Both the position numbers and the translations under genes were made by a program. From contig CAXIPT010000001.1 in the NCBI GenBank assembly GCA_964030475.1, positions 7,027,179-7,091,178 of the forward strand: DNA of 64,000 nt, in the 5' to 3' direction. How positions within the stretch are numbered: position 1 is the stretch's first letter; the number at the start of each line of letters is the position of its first letter. A model generated the notes under the pieces. It saw nothing but the letters and a program-made list of their open reading frames with translations, was not told the origin of the DNA and did not search any database. Origin of the DNA: Tethya wilhelma (Eukaryota; Porifera; Demospongiae; Tethyida; Tethyidae). This document shows positions 46,901 through 60,273 of this stretch, one piece after another.

Positions 46901-49034
46901 TTGGTGCAGGCCACAGGAAGTGTCAAGCCAACCAAAGGCTCCCTAAAAGGAGACACTGAGGAATAGAGTTGGTGCTACTACTCTGACCCTCAAGGAACTG
47001 TGATGGGGAAACCATAGGGGGTCCCCTTTGAGTTGTAACCGAAAACCACTTTCCCAAGCATCATTTCAATGACATCATGCATTGAAGTGGGCTCTGGGTC
47101 TACCACAATGGATGTAAGACTGTAGTGTGTGCTCTCCAAAAACACAATAACATGTACAGACAAAAAGCCACTGAAACTCCTGTTTCTGTACCAGTTCACA
47201 GCACTTATGTGCCAAGAATATATTTAGAGCAACAAGCATTACATCTGCGAAAACATACACAAATAGTATGTGTAACCATTCTATAATTAGCCTGACCGTT
47301 TCACACACGATAACATACATATGTAACAAGTTACCAACAACATATGCATACCCAAATGTACACATCATGCACACACCAAACCATAATGGATAATTAAATA
47401 TTCCATTGCATCATAGACCAAGGGGCATCTGTAACGACATGATAGGAACAGCTGCTCCACCAGGCTCTAGTTGTAAGTGATGACTTCACAATTTCACAAT
47501 ATCCCAAACAATTAGCACTATTAGGCAACATGCAACAACCCTGCAGTGGTTTAGTGTTACAGTGCCTTCAGAGCAGGGAGGGGGGGTTTTCAGCACTATT
47601 CATTTCAACTACAAAATGGCCATAATGAAACAATAATAATTGATAGTAAATGGGACACTAGGGTATTGAGTGCAACATTATAGGATGAAAAACAACAGAG
47701 CAAGCTAAGACAATACTTTTACACATTCAGCAATTTACTGTCTACTACTCCATGCAGTGAGCAAAGAACAATGTACAGCACATACCCAGTGTACAAATTG
47801 TCAATGTACATAAGTTAAGGGCCTATGGTGCTCTAGTAGAGTTCAGCTGCTATCGTCATAGACCAGTGAGAGAATGTACCCTTCCTTGTTTAAAGCTAGT
47901 TCTGTCCTGTTAGTTCAAATTTAGATAGGATATACTTTATAGCTGTAGACGTGTACTAATGACAAACTTACAGATTGGTCTACTTACATGGGTATTTTTC
48001 TAAGAAACTTGAAGCACACTAATAGACACACACATGGAGGTACACATACACGTGTACAAAGAGAGAGAAATTTTTTTTTCAGAGACACTGCTCACTAGTG
48101 CACTATACACAACACCTGCATAGCAGCTGGAGCACTGTACATGCATGCATTGAGGAGAGTGTGTGCAAAACCGCTGTTACAACACACACACCTACACACT
48201 GGAACCACAGTGGGAGCTAGAGAATAGGGGGCTCACTTCAAAACAAACAATGGTAGCAATACATGCAGGTGACTACTGGGCACTTGCAATTGACGTTATC
48301 ATATCTGGAAGTTTTTGAAGCAATAATATAGCTAGATATTTTTTGCCATAATATGGAAGAGATTGACAGCGGTCCTATTTCTTCCCAGAATACTTTTCTC
48401 TCTGTGGAAGTGATGTAATTGCAAGTGCTGTAGATCACCTCAATAGACAGGGCATATCACTGCTATTGACACAATTACATGTGGAGCAAGGCATGTGATT
48501 TCTTGTACCATAGAAACAAATGTACTAGTAGTGTAAACACAATGGAGAAAAACAGTGCGTGTCTATGAGTAAAATAGAATTCTGCATGCATGTATGGACA
48601 AGTGTTTATTGCGGACAACCCAGTATGGTGTGTTCACTATTTCGCTTGCTAAGATCACATTAACACTCATAGTAGTGTATACATGATATCACACGTTGTA
48701 AATGGACCCAGTACTGACTGTATCACATTTAGCCATCCGGCCAGAAGGCCTAAGGTAGGGGGTCCAATTCATGCCTATATGTATGGTACGTATATCACTG
48801 ATGGTACCTTAGGACTGTTTCGATTGGCATCTCTCTCTCGTATCTTGATTCCAATTTGGGCCCCCAGTTCCACTAGGGACTCATAGTCCCTATTCCTGTA
48901 AATGGTTCACACCAACATGAAGGTAAGATATATATACATGTACTGTTCAATAAACGCACACCATCCCTTGTCATGAGACCGACATAACAGCCACAGTGTA
49001 CACCCTACCACACTCACCAACTGTCCTTTGGCAT
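43927..49034 (-). CDS. STX8: Syntaxin-8 (Qc-SNARE)
   Basis: Tail-anchored Qc-SNARE of late endosome/TGN fusion, pairing with syntaxin-7, Vti1b and VAMP7/8. Minus-strand exons: 49034-49018, 48895-48808, 44932-44838, 44746-44693, 44643-44593, 44534-44323, 44245-44135, 43994-43927; 696 nt, 231 residues (human 236). N-terminal helical domain: MPKDSWNRDYESLVELGAQI onward. SNARE motif: ADEIRTQQQMIIDEQDQGLD, LGLAIQDEVGEQN, TKTDHKIRFQTRRVE. The C-terminal anchor is LWSIIILLAIAIVVVAAVPF. The Cys cluster CKCTC just before the anchor may be palmitoylated. The 17-nt first coding exon is supported by a GTGAGT donor and exact phase. Intron 2 is 3.9 kb, far longer than the others; I see no second gene in it. 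The gene starts 464 bases from the MRTF-like gene, head to head. Confidence 0.93.
46773..46816. repeat. CTGGCAAAACATAT tandem repeat
   Basis: Three copies of CTGGCAAAACATAT spaced 16-17 bases apart, inside STX8 intron 2. Confidence 0.85.
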
Positions 49035-49498
49035 GGTCCTAATGTATATGCTAATAGACCATTAACAAACCGATCCCTGAGCAGATCCAGGGGACAATAG
49101 CCTCTTCACCGTACTAGTCCTGTGATCAAAGTTGTCAACATTCATTAGCTCCGCCCACCAAGATGCACGGAGTTATACGGACACTCCAAATGCGGTCGTT
49201 TCATGAGACTGTGTGTGTCTGATTTGGAGGAGTTCTTCATGAATATCTCTACTGTCTACCGTTGAAAAAGTTAGCGTTAAAGTGGAGGTCAGTGTTAGAA
49301 AAAGTCTTATTGTCACTACCACTGTCAAAAGCTTCCTGAAGAACAGTTTTTATCTCTCGAATTCAAGGCTTTTGTGCTCTTGGCACAACTTTGGACAGCT
49401 GTGTATAAAGATTGTTTGTGTTCATATAAATAAATTATACTCTTGTGGGCTTGGCTTACAAGTGATAGACACTGACACTCAGTCTTAGTCAAGTGGCC
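49035..49498. promoter_or_regulatory. Bidirectional promoter region, STX8 / MRTF-like
   Basis: 464 bases between the two divergent start codons. It includes TTAGCTCCGCCCACC (a GC-box/Sp-like GGGCGG on the minus strand) at about 49145, in an otherwise AT-rich stretch. Both transcription start sites should lie here; none can be fixed from sequence. Confidence 0.55.
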
Positions 49499-51666
49499 AT
49501 GGCTTCATTGAACAGTGCCAATCAAGACTGTCAGATGGTGGACTTGGAGCACCCAGCGGATGGAATAGTAAACCTTACTTCCCCACAAGCTTCTGTGGAC
49601 GTTACAAGCAGGGACATGGGCTTTTTACAAGAAGGTTAGTCTGTTCTTTTTAGCTCAGGGTAGACAGTTAATTGTTACTTTACTGTGTTCTAATTTGTGA
49701 GCATTATAGGATAATAGTGAGTTCTTGTTAAGGGTATTAGTGTACACTGAACTCTTCAGAAGCCAGCTTTATTTCCAGTGTCCCCACACTGTTGGCAAGT
49801 TGCCTTGAGCAGATTGATAGGCAGACATGTGTTACCCGTGTCTTCAAAGCCTACGGCATTATGATACACACTGTATGAAGGCCCCTTTCCTTTGGTCATA
49901 GTCTCGTAGACACATGTAGCTATGCTTCATTGAGCTGAGCAATATGTTGCCTTCCACCTTTGTTGGGTGATCAGGGGCTTTTTCCGTTGTCTTGTTACAA
50001 AGTTTATACCCCCTTGGGGCTCTGTGGAGTGGATTTGTGTTTACATTCGCCATTAGAATGTGTTGTAGTTCAAACCATAATAGAGTTGTCTAAGTTATGT
50101 GTGTGGGTGTGGTTGATATTTGACAAACTTGACCACAATGAGTTGTAGTATTGTTAAATAGGTCCATTAGCAGTCATGCAGTGTTCATTTAGTGCACACT
50201 AGCTCTGAGCTGTGTCACAAACTTCCATTGTGTTATAGAATAGCATTCAAGTATAGCAGCATTGTGCATTCATCAAACAGGTGTAGGTAGCAACAAATTT
50301 TGCTCTAGTTTGAAATTCAAATCTTACAAGTGAAGTTTCTAGTTTTTTTCAAAGTTCAAACCTAGATATGAATAGCAATTAGTCTTACTCACTACAAACT
50401 TCATGGATGATTTCACATCAAGTTGAATCTAGTTGCAGCTAGCTAGTATTGTGACTTACCTACCAAAGAGAAAGTTTTGACCTGGAAGTTGTTTGAGTGT
50501 TGGTATTTTTGTCTATCACAAAGTTCCACATTGGCTTCAAGTTCCTGCCTGCTACATACAGAGGATGCTAGGTTGGTGAATGTGTGTGTGTGTCACTGTG
50601 TGTGTGTGTCTGTGTGTCTATGGTATGCTAGGCAGAGACAATAATTATCAATTAGCTCATAGCACAAGTCTAATGAATCAGATTTGGAGCTCAAATGAGC
50701 TGTAAAGGTGAGGCAGTGTGCTGGCTGTAGTTTAGTACAAGCCCTCTACTCTAGAATGCAATGGTTTATTGGGCAACTTACTCGGATTGTAAAAGACTTG
50801 CATATTTCTTAGATACTTCAATTAATTTTCACACATTACAAATCACTGAGCACAAAGCTTAAGCGGAATTAGTCACCCTCTGATATCTTACCATCATCTA
50901 ATGTTTCCAGAGCTCTAAAATTTCTCACTCTCTCTCAGTTCTGTTGTGTGTGTGTATGTGTGTGCATAGAGCATAGCAGATGGCCTTATTATAAATCCAA
51001 TTATTCAATTCTATGGTAACCTAGAACCCATTGAGCTGGTCATTAGTATCAGGTGGGGTGTGGGTAGGATTGTATGCACACACATAACAATATCAATGTA
51101 TGTGTCTCAGTACACTGTGCTACATTTCTATGGCTATTATTGTTTTCGGTGGCTGTGAGAACCAGAGTGTTGCCCCTTGGGATGAACTTCAGGGAATTTG
51201 GTATCATTTTGCTGACACTGTTTCCATATGTTGCCGTGTGTTACATGCCATTTTTCTGGCAAAATGTAAAATGGGGGCTAATTGTATTGTCTGAAATGGA
51301 GTACTGGATGGCATTGAGCCTACTTTTCCCTTTACATGTGGCTAGTACAGGAATGAGTGTATGTGTATTTACATATGCTAACTAGCTGTAGTGTACATGG
51401 GCGTAATTCATGTGGTCATCATAGGCTGTATGTAAGGGACAAGGCTCTCCTCTTCTAGCTCTGTTTGAAGTGCTCTCTCTCTCTCTCTCTTTTAATCTCC
51501 ATAGCTAGTAGCAGATGTATAGTGGATATCTTAAATCAGCTCACTATGTGTATAGCTATGAGTCCATTGAGAGGAACAGTATCAGATTAGTTGTAGTAGT
51601 TATCTTTGTGTCTTGTTCTCGACAATTATTGTTACACTGACTATTGTGTTCAGGGTGAGTAATTTA

Positions 51667-51703
<37 letters not shown>

Positions 51704-51923
51704 CCGAAGCCTTGTAGCACATCTTCTCCAGAGACTGTGGTGAGTTGGTGAGTAAGTTTCAAGCCCTTGTGGGTTCTTGAACTTGGTATAATAGTGGCAC
51801 ACAGAAAAACCTCATAATACCTACTATGTAGGTATGCACCAGGCTTCATGTTACTACAACTCAGTGCGTTTGTGTGTTAATTTGAAGGGAATGGAACACC
51901 ATTGCGCTCATCATCATAGCGGG

Positions 51924-51975
<52 letters not shown>

Positions 51976-54900
51976 AAGTGGGACCAATCTGACCCCTGCT
52001 CTCCGACAGTTAGGGTATAGTTATGACTACTTTGTGTGTGGATGAAAGAGTGTGGGCCATCTGATCTTGGGTGGTTACTGTTGGAGGCTGCATTGCTGGC
52101 TAATTGTTGCTCTCAACCAGTGAATAGGTTAATTGGTGTATTTGACTCTTAAAAAAGAGTTAATTGCTAAGCATATGTGTATGCAAAGTGTTGATGTGAT
52201 GAATTTCTCTTGAATTCTGAGTGTTAGTTGAAATGACAAACCATCCATTGTGTCCCACCAATGTATATAGCTTGAGCTTGACACAACGTGTTCAGTTTAG
52301 AGAGGTTTTCTTTGTGCTGTCTATAATCATGTAGCCATGTGCTTCAATGCTGTTCTCTTTGCTATGTACAGAGTTGGAGAGGAGATTGAGACAGAGAGTG
52401 GGGAGGCAAGATCTCGTGCAGAGGAACATCCTACCTCGTAAGTTATCTCAGTGTGTGTGTGTGTGTGTGTGTGTGTTTCAGTTCAATGTGTGTTTAAAGA
52501 CATTCATGCATAACATACACATGTATGTACGAGAAAAATCCCATATTTCTTTGCATACCTTTCCTGCTGCTGTGTAAATATTCAGCAAGATTGTATGCTA
52601 GTGAAAATAGACTGTCTTGTTTCAGTATGGTTGCTATTTCATAACTGACATCAATAGAACCACTGTCTACTTTGCCTGTGTTGAGCATATGTGATATTGT
52701 GTCATTTAGTGGGGAAAGCATACATGAAGCAGGATGGTATTCTCGCCCCCTATGGTGTACGTAGAGGCTGTGTGAATGGTTCCTTGGCAGTTTACCATTC
52801 ACGTATTGTGTGTGTTTAGTATTCTGGGTGGTAGCTATAGTACAGAGGATAATAGATGAGAAGAGTGCATTGATTGTAATTGATTCTGTGAATGAAGTAA
52901 AAAGAGGATTTTTGGGCCAGAGAACAGACCATGGTTGTGGGTGGTGTGAGGGGGTACTTGTAGGCTACATGTTGCCTCACATCACGGGCAATTAGTGTTA
53001 TTGGATTATGGTTCTCATGCCCTCAACACACCCTTCCTGCACTGGAGTATATTGTAGTTCTGTATAGTGTGATTTTGTGTGTGTATGTGTGTGTGTCCTA
53101 TACATATGTACATGTATGTATAATGGTTACATTAACCACTAGGAAATTGGTTAGAGTAGCAAGGATGTTTTTTCTCCCCATTCTTTACAGCTTGTTCTTA
53201 TATGTACATCAATGAGATAGTGTGTGTGTGCGTGTGTGTGTGTGTGTGTATTTCAGTTCAATGTGTGTTTAAGGACATTCATGCATAACATACACATGTA
53301 TGTACGAGAAAAATCCCATATTTCTTTGCATACCTTTCCTGCTGCTGTGTAAATATTCAGCAAGATTGTATGCTAGTGAAAATAGACTGTCTTGTTTCAG
53401 TATGGTTGCTATTTCATAACTGACATCAATAGAACCACTGTCTACTTTGCCTGTGTTGAGCATATGTGATATTGTGTCATTTAGTGGGGAAAGCATACAT
53501 GAAGCAGGATGGTATTCTCGCCCCCTATGGTGTACGTAGAGTCTGTGTGAATGGTTCCTTGGCAGTTTACCATTCACGTATTGTGTGTGTTTAGTATTCT
53601 GGGTGGTAGCTATAGTACAGAGGATAATAGATGAGAAGAGTGCATTGATTATAATTGATTCTGTGAATGAAGTAAAAAGAGGATTTTTGGGCCAGAGAAC
53701 AGACCATGGTTGTGGGTGGTGTGAGGGGGTACTTGTAGGCTACATGTTGCCTCACATCACTGGCAATTAGTGTTATTGGATTATGGTTCTCATGCCCTCA
53801 ACACACCCTTCCTGCACTGGAGTATATTGTAGTTCTGTATAGTGTGATTTTGTGTATGTGTGATTTTGTGTATGTGTGTATGTGTGTGTGTCCTATACAT
53901 AGTACATGTATGTATAATGGTTACATTATTAACCATTAGGAAATTGGTTGAGTAACAAGAGTGTTTTTTTCTCCCCATTCTTTACAGCTTGTTCTTATAT
54001 GTACATCAATGAGATTCTGATATAGTTTTTTTTTTTATGATTATCTCCTAGGCTCCTAGTTATGTATGTACAGTGTATAGTTTGCCTTATGGGAATGGTG
54101 TGTAGCTTTCAGGATCAATTGTAGCATTGTAGTACATCCTAGCCAAAGGCATTACTGTTCTCCTTGTTGTGCTACACTCCCTGAACACTGTGATAACAAC
54201 CTGGTGTTAATGTCTGTCAACCCCCTGTCTCGAACACTGTCTCCATCCTAAATCAGTTAATGGGGTTAGCGGTATTCTGGGTGTATGTGACTGTGTGGGG
54301 AGCAGGTTGTTTGTGATCCACCCCAGACTGAAACTACTGGGTGACATGTGTTAAGTATAAATCCAGAGTACCTTGTGGATCTATGTATTTTTGGTTTGTA
54401 CGATAACATGATCATGCAAGAGAATAACTAAACAGGGGTCATAATGCTTGACTAAAATGGAGTCATTTCAGTACGAGATTTTCTGTCAAAAGTTTTTGCC
54501 TCTCTAAGTTTAATCTTCATTCAGAGCTCTCCATCAAGTTCCATTTTAAGCCTTTGGTATGTTGTGTGTGAGTGGTGCCTTAATGTGATTGTGAGTGGGT
54601 ATAATCCCATTGAAATAATATTGTTGCCCATTTATGCATTGTCTTACAAGGCATCCTGTTCTTGTTTGGATTAATAAGATTAATGGCTAGCACAGTGACT
54701 CAATGGGCTATAATGTCAGTGCATGCTTGTTTGTTGGGCTATAATCCTTACCCTGCACGCTACCTGTTTTTTTTCTGGAGTAATGTTCTACTCACAACAT
54801 GTGTTTTTTCATAGTCAACACGTATCCTTGGACATTTTGATCCTGTTATATTGTTTACAGTACGCATTTTGTAGAAAATTTGTTAGCCAACTTCCTATAT

Positions 54901-57900
54901 ATAGATGTGTCTCACGATACTGACATGAATAGTGTATGCCCAACTCTCTTGTTCTATGTTGAAACAGCAGTTGTGTTCTCCGCTCCAAGCTGATTTCAAT
55001 GTTGATAGTGCTACATGTTACATGCTTCTTTTGTGCCCCACAAAGTTAGCTAATGACATTACATGTACATGTTTGGTGCATCTGTGTTTCATGCACTGAG
55101 TGCACTGTGGTCTGTTTGTTGTTACAGCTCTCTCTTCAGACAGGAGACAGCTAGCTGAGTGATTTGAGTACTGCCATTGTAGCTACATGAAAGTATTTCT
55201 TAGGATGTGGTCTGGAATTGTTTTTGATGTTGCTCCAGAGATGGCCCTGGTGAGAGGCCTCTGTTGGTGGCTCTCCTCCACTTCCTGTCAGCTGAAACTG
55301 GTGGTAGTGCTTCAAAAAGGATAATTGTCCTTTTCTCCCTGGCATTGGTTCAATGTCTCCACTCTTACAATAGCTAGAGGATATTGAGTGAATGTCCCTT
55401 CATTTTTTCCCTCCTGATACATACTTTGTGTGGGTTTGGCATCAGCCAAAGTCTGATGATAGATTCTCAATCCCAGCTAATGACCTCTCTGAAGTCTTGT
55501 GGTTTGAGAGCAATTCCTGTTCATGTGAACTGTGTGTTGCTCTCTTTGTAACTATTTCCTCTCTGGCTGCATTTTTCTATAGTAATATGGTTTTTCTATG
55601 GCTAGTAACCCATTGTTTCCAATGCCTCCATCTTATTTGGTGAATTGTAGCAGGATATCACCACTCATTCTGTAGGCATACCATTCTCATATGATGTTGT
55701 TGAGCAACAATGCCTCTTGACCCATGTTGATTTTGATTTCACAAGTCGAAGCAGCTGACCATAATGGTGCCTTGTTCAAAGCCTTGTTACAATGTCCCAT
55801 CGACAGGAAGATGTTGTGTGAGAGTGTTATATATCAGGTGGGTGTTCTATTGTGATGAGCCTTGTGCTTCTCACAAGGGGAGACCAAGGAAGTGGAGTTG
55901 TCAGGGTGCAGCTAGGAGTGGGGCTTCATTGCTGTGCCTCTCTTTGGGATCTTCAAAAGAGGGACTCTCCATAAATGTGAGGGATCGAGTTACAACCAAC
56001 TGGGCTAATGATGTTAGTATCAAAATACTAATGCAATCATTCACATGGAAATTATAAATCAGTGGAGAATTTCACTCTAGGCAAATTAATACACTACTGA
56101 GACAGTTTTGTATTGTTTATCTAATGCTATAAGGACAATGACTCAAACCACACAATGACTAAGCTGTGTGTGGACATTGGCAATGGCCTAAATGTACTGT
56201 AGATTTACCACAGTTCCCACAACATAATACGTGCGAGTGTATAATATCATGTTTACTGCAACCTTTGCTCTCTTATTATGTACTTGTGTATCAGCTTTGG
56301 AAGCCAGTAATTGAAATGTAGATTTGTTCAAAGTTGCCTAGTGATGTATGGCAACCTTGGTTCACTGCACCATCTATTATCTCCATAAAGTATTAGCTGG
56401 GTGAGCTGTGCTCCTTGTTCAACTCAAATACCTGAGAGTCTCTGCATACCAAACCTCTTAAGTTTGATTATAACCGATTGAGATTCTCACATTTGTCAGT
56501 CTTATGCCAAGTGGTTGCTAATACCGATTCTCCCACGAGACATATCTCACTTGGCTGTTAAATGATCGAAAAAATGCTAAATTTCCTTCTATTTCTTTAC
56601 ATGCTCTGGACTCTTAAAGAGAAAAATCCAGACTGAAAGCAATTAGTGTCCCAAGACACAAGTATTGAGCCATGTAAGTGTCCTTATGGTGAATGAGGCT
56701 GTGTGTATGGCGAAGTCCATGTTAAAATTTCCTTATTCAATCAGAGAAGTCATCTAATGAGTAAGAGTTTGTGAAAAGACTTCCTCCTCATTTCAAAGTG
56801 ACTCAGGAGTAATTTTCAATTGTGCTCCTATCGCTTCCTTGCTTTGATATATAGTCTTAGTGGGTACGCACAACACACACACACACACATACACACACAC
56901 ACACGCACACACACATGTGTGTGGGAAATGTATTTGTACCCCTGGCTAATACTGTTACAGTGCCCTCACTACACAGCACCTGTGACCAGTACATGGTTTG
57001 TGTGGTCTGTACATGTACATGTGGATTTTTGTCCATGGAGTTTTGTAGCTAATAGCACTCCAAGAAATGCAGTTGGATAGAGATAGAATTGTGTGGTGTT
57101 CATTCCACCTTGGGACACATAGACGATATCCAGTTTTCAGAGTGCTATATTTATGTGTGATGTCTCGTGGTACTTCTTAGGATGACAGAGATCTCTCCAA
57201 AACCATTGATGTGCACTCTACTTTAGTGGATGACACACCTACTGCTTTGTCCACTCAAAACCAATTACAATTTGTGTCCTCTTTGTAACTCCCTTCATCT
57301 TGAACTAATTGCCCTCTCATTGCTAATCATCTGATGAGGGTTCTCTGGTTACTTTTCCTTCAGGTAGTGCGGCTCCTGGAACAATGCTACTAGATAGTGT
57401 GTGTGTTGTGCTCATACCGTATAGCTCCAAATTTTCGTGGTTCAAAAAGTTCGTGAAAAGTCTGTCTTTGCCGTTTTGAGCTAATTTTCGTGAATCACGA
57501 TCTCTGAAATTATATTGCCGATATACGGTTTTCTAAATTTTTGTGGAGAAATTTTCGTGATATACGGTCAAATCACGAAATTCACGAAAATTTGGAGCTA
57601 TACGGTACATCCATACCACTGACAATGTGTGCCACATGAATATGCTATTTTTATTGTCTCTTATAAAGTCAGCTGTAATAGCTTGCCATGTAAGCAAAAT
57701 GTAGGATATGTTTCTCTCTCCTATGTGTTGTGGAATGTGTCTCATTTGTTGAGTTGATCTGCTGTGTAATGAGTGTTCTCCCTGCCGCCTGTCTGGTGTC
57801 TGTGCAGGGCAGGGAGACTAGATGGCACAGTGAAATTGTGCCAGTAATAGTCTAGTCTGTATACTAGCTCACTAAGGACTCTACACCAAGGTCCTACACT

Positions 57901-58649
57901 TGTGTCATTATCTTGTCATTTTCCGTATCTTAGTGTGATCATCAAATGATTATTAGTATGATTTTTTTCCTGATCTTTCCCCTCTGTATTCACTTCCAAG
58001 GCAACGTTCCTGACATGATTGACCATGACATGACCTCTAGTTGTGTGTGTGTGTGTGTGTGTGCTAGTGACCATGTCTTCCATGTATTCCTTGTGATTTC
58101 CTAGACCTGACCTCGTGCGGCTCACCGACATCACTCACCACATTCTGGGTATATTAGTACATCTCTGTGACTGTGTGTGGGCATGATTGTGGCATGGGAT
58201 ATCGATGTGAATTCAAATCACACTCAGCATTTATGGTTATTTTGACCTCGCCACTGAGTGATAATGTCAAATGAAAATATCCACAATATACTAGTATTGC
58301 AGTACTTCATAGAATCTGCTTAGCATAATTTATGTGTTTCAATACATTTATGTTTAATGTGGTGGCCTCATACTCTAACTGTGCTCCCCAGCTGTGCCCA
58401 GTGATACTGGTACACAGGGGTGTATGGTTTCAGAACCATGCCATATGTTTATTGAGTCTGCTGGTGTGTAGGAATGCTGTCGTTGTGTCCATTTTGGAAG
58501 TCACTGGATTTCATTGGGATGTTCGTGTACATGAGTGTGTTAGTGTGTTAACAGTATCGGCATTGTCCAGCTCTGTGGCTAGTTTGAATAGAGTGTGAAA
58601 CTCTAAGAGTTGTGTGTGTGTGAGCGTGTGCATATATGTGCATGGGTAC

Positions 58650-58680
<31 letters not shown>

Positions 58681-58915
58681 TGTGTGTGTGTGTGTGAGTG
58701 TGTGTGTGCTTGCATATACGTGCATGCATGTTTGTGTGCAAGTATAGATTGATTTTGAGTATAACTACATTATATATTATGCAAATTTGTGTGTTCATTC
58801 TTATTGTGTCTGTGCAATACTAGCTAATACTCTTGTTCTTGTTTCCTCCTCAGCTTTGGCTCTACCTACTGCCCCTAAACTCTTCACTCAAACCCAACAG
58901 CTTCAAAAGGCCAGG
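49499..58915 (+). CDS. RPEL-motif protein, MRTF/myocardin-like, first three exons
   Basis: Three phase-matched exons: 49499-49634 (MASLNSANQDCQMVDLEHPA...), 52372-52437 (ELERRLRQRVGRQDLVQRN) and 58854-58915 (PLALPTAPKLFTQTQQLQKA). The joined region resembles RPEL motif 1 of MRTF-A/B, where QRRTREELVSQGIMPPLKSP is followed by LERAR. RPEL motifs bind G-actin; MRTF is the actin-regulated co-activator of SRF. The usual Pro of the motif is Val here (RVGRQDL). The expected next exon, with the second RPEL, was not found before 60273 on this strand, so the gene either continues beyond the window across the minus-strand oxygenases or ends aberrantly. Introns are 2.7 and 6.4 kb, unlike the compact genes to the left. 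PHACTR-type proteins are the alternative. Confidence 0.6.
51670..51972. repeat. Two (GT)n microsatellites
   Basis: GT runs at about 51670-51701 and 51928-51972, in intron 1 of the MRTF-like gene. No exon is seen between them. Confidence 0.85.
52477..53217 (+). repeat. Tandem duplication, unit 1 (about 0.74 kb)
   Basis: Begins TTTCAGTTCAATGTG after a (TG)n tract and ends CATCAATGAGA. Its match is 53251-54014 (ORF offset 775 bases). It lies at the very start of intron 2 of the MRTF-like gene. Confidence 0.95.
53251..54014 (+). repeat. Tandem duplication, unit 2 (about 0.76 kb)
   Basis: Nearly identical to unit 1: scattered single-base changes plus an expanded TGTGATTTTGTGTATG tract and a small TTA insertion near 53928. 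It too is preceded by a (TG)n tract (53220-53249), so unequal exchange between microsatellites is a likely origin. Confidence 0.95.
54015..57414. other. Intronic stretch without a recognised feature
   Basis: About 3.4 kb of intron 2 of the MRTF-like gene. The short ORFs here (up to 97 codons) have no start context, splice signals or recognisable domains. A CA-rich microsatellite lies at about 56872-56916. Confidence 0.5.
57415..57607. mobile_element. 193-bp MITE with 25-bp perfect terminal inverted repeats
   Basis: The left end TACCGTATAGCTCCAAATTT (first 20 of 25 bases, 57415-57439) is matched exactly in reverse complement at 57583-57607. Inside, further subterminal copies of TTTTCGTGA and TATACGGT occur in both directions. 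The ends are TA, which fits a TA target site as in Tc1/mariner-type MITEs. There is no coding capacity, so it needs a transposase in trans. Confidence 0.88.
58608..58712. repeat. Imperfect (GT)n microsatellite
   Basis: Long interrupted GT array shortly upstream of exon 3 of the MRTF-like gene. It shadows as Thr-His ORFs on the other strand. Confidence 0.85.
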
Positions 58916-60273
58916 GTGAGTTGTTGTTTCTCTCTCTGTACCTATACTGTGGTGAACAGTCAGCACAAACACACACTACGTGAACATATGGTCTGTGGTG
59001 GTGTGTTGTTGGTTGTGTGTGTGCTACTCCTCCACTCCCACTAATCCATACATGTACCTACACCCTGTCTCTGCTAATTGCCCTTCATTAGAGCCCGTTC
59101 ATTTTACTCTTGGCTGCCTCTCCTATTGTTCTCTCGTCGATTATTACATTATTGCACACCAAGCACAGCACATGGTGTGTGGGGGTATTCTGTTCACGAT
59201 CATGCCACTGCATTGCACTCTACTGTAGTGTTAGCAGTGAGCCCAGGAATGTAATTGAGATACAATATTCATTGTCCCATTTGCCATGAATCTCGGTGGC
59301 CACTAATGTATGATATTAGTGACCGTATTCATTCGTGGGAGATGATTATCCATTGAATGTACGTTGAAATTCATCTGTATGTGCCTCATGCATGTGACCA
59401 GCATTTCTCGGTGAATCTTCTTACATGTGCTTGTTGTCTTGCCCAATATTTCCCCCTGGACTGAGCCTCAAGACTAAATATAGAAGAGACCTGCCAGCTT
59501 AAGACTAAATATAGTATTGAAAAATACTGGGAAGAGGATCAGTAGATAAGATGCAGAAGTTTTTAGAATATTAGTTGAGGTATTCATTATGGTGTGCTTT
59601 ATATGTGAACTTAGTGCACTCAATTGTTGTGTTGGTATGTGGCATAGTGAAATATAGGGAATGTGTGGGGTATATAGGTAGAATCCATTGTACTGCTGAA
59701 CAATGTTGACGTCAATGATCATTGTTCAATTGTATGCCTCTATCACCTACCATGCATGGGGTGATTCTTGAGGGGCCTGATCATATGATGAGTTGTTTTT
59801 TTCTCCTGATGTTTGTGATTGCTCACTCAATACGCTTCTACTCCGTACTAACAGACTATGTACATATTTGCTAGAGGTAGAAGGGGTAGTTTTCATCTTG
59901 AAAATAAAACCGATTTCCTCGACTAATGTTTCGGCTATAGTGTTTGCTGTAATAGACTTACTGTGTGTATTATGCCAACACCTTTAGTGTACCATAGCGC
60001 CTAGATTTTTCATGCGTTTGTTTGTTGTTGTTGTTTTTTTTGTAGATGTAGCTGTTGCACAAGAATTTAATTTTAACTGCTAGCAATAGTCATTATCACT
60101 CTTAGGTTATTGTTACTGATAAGGAATAGTAAAGAACAAAGATTAGAGATAATAGTTGTTTGAAATGCTACAACAGTCATAATGATGAAAGAGTACCACT
60201 CAAAAGAATTAGACAACAGTATAGGAAGTAGCTTATTGAGTCAGTAGAAGCTCCTCTTGAAATATGTTCAGCA
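58916..60273. other. Interval after MRTF-like exon 3, no exon seen
   Basis: Starts with a good donor (GTGAGT) but contains no recognisable continuation of the RPEL protein. The right end should include the 3' UTR of the minus-strand oxygenase-like gene. Confidence 0.5.

Noticed and set aside
52494..53577. 102-codon minus ORF present twice
   Set aside because: Conserved only because the DNA was recently duplicated; no start context, introns or homologous motif.
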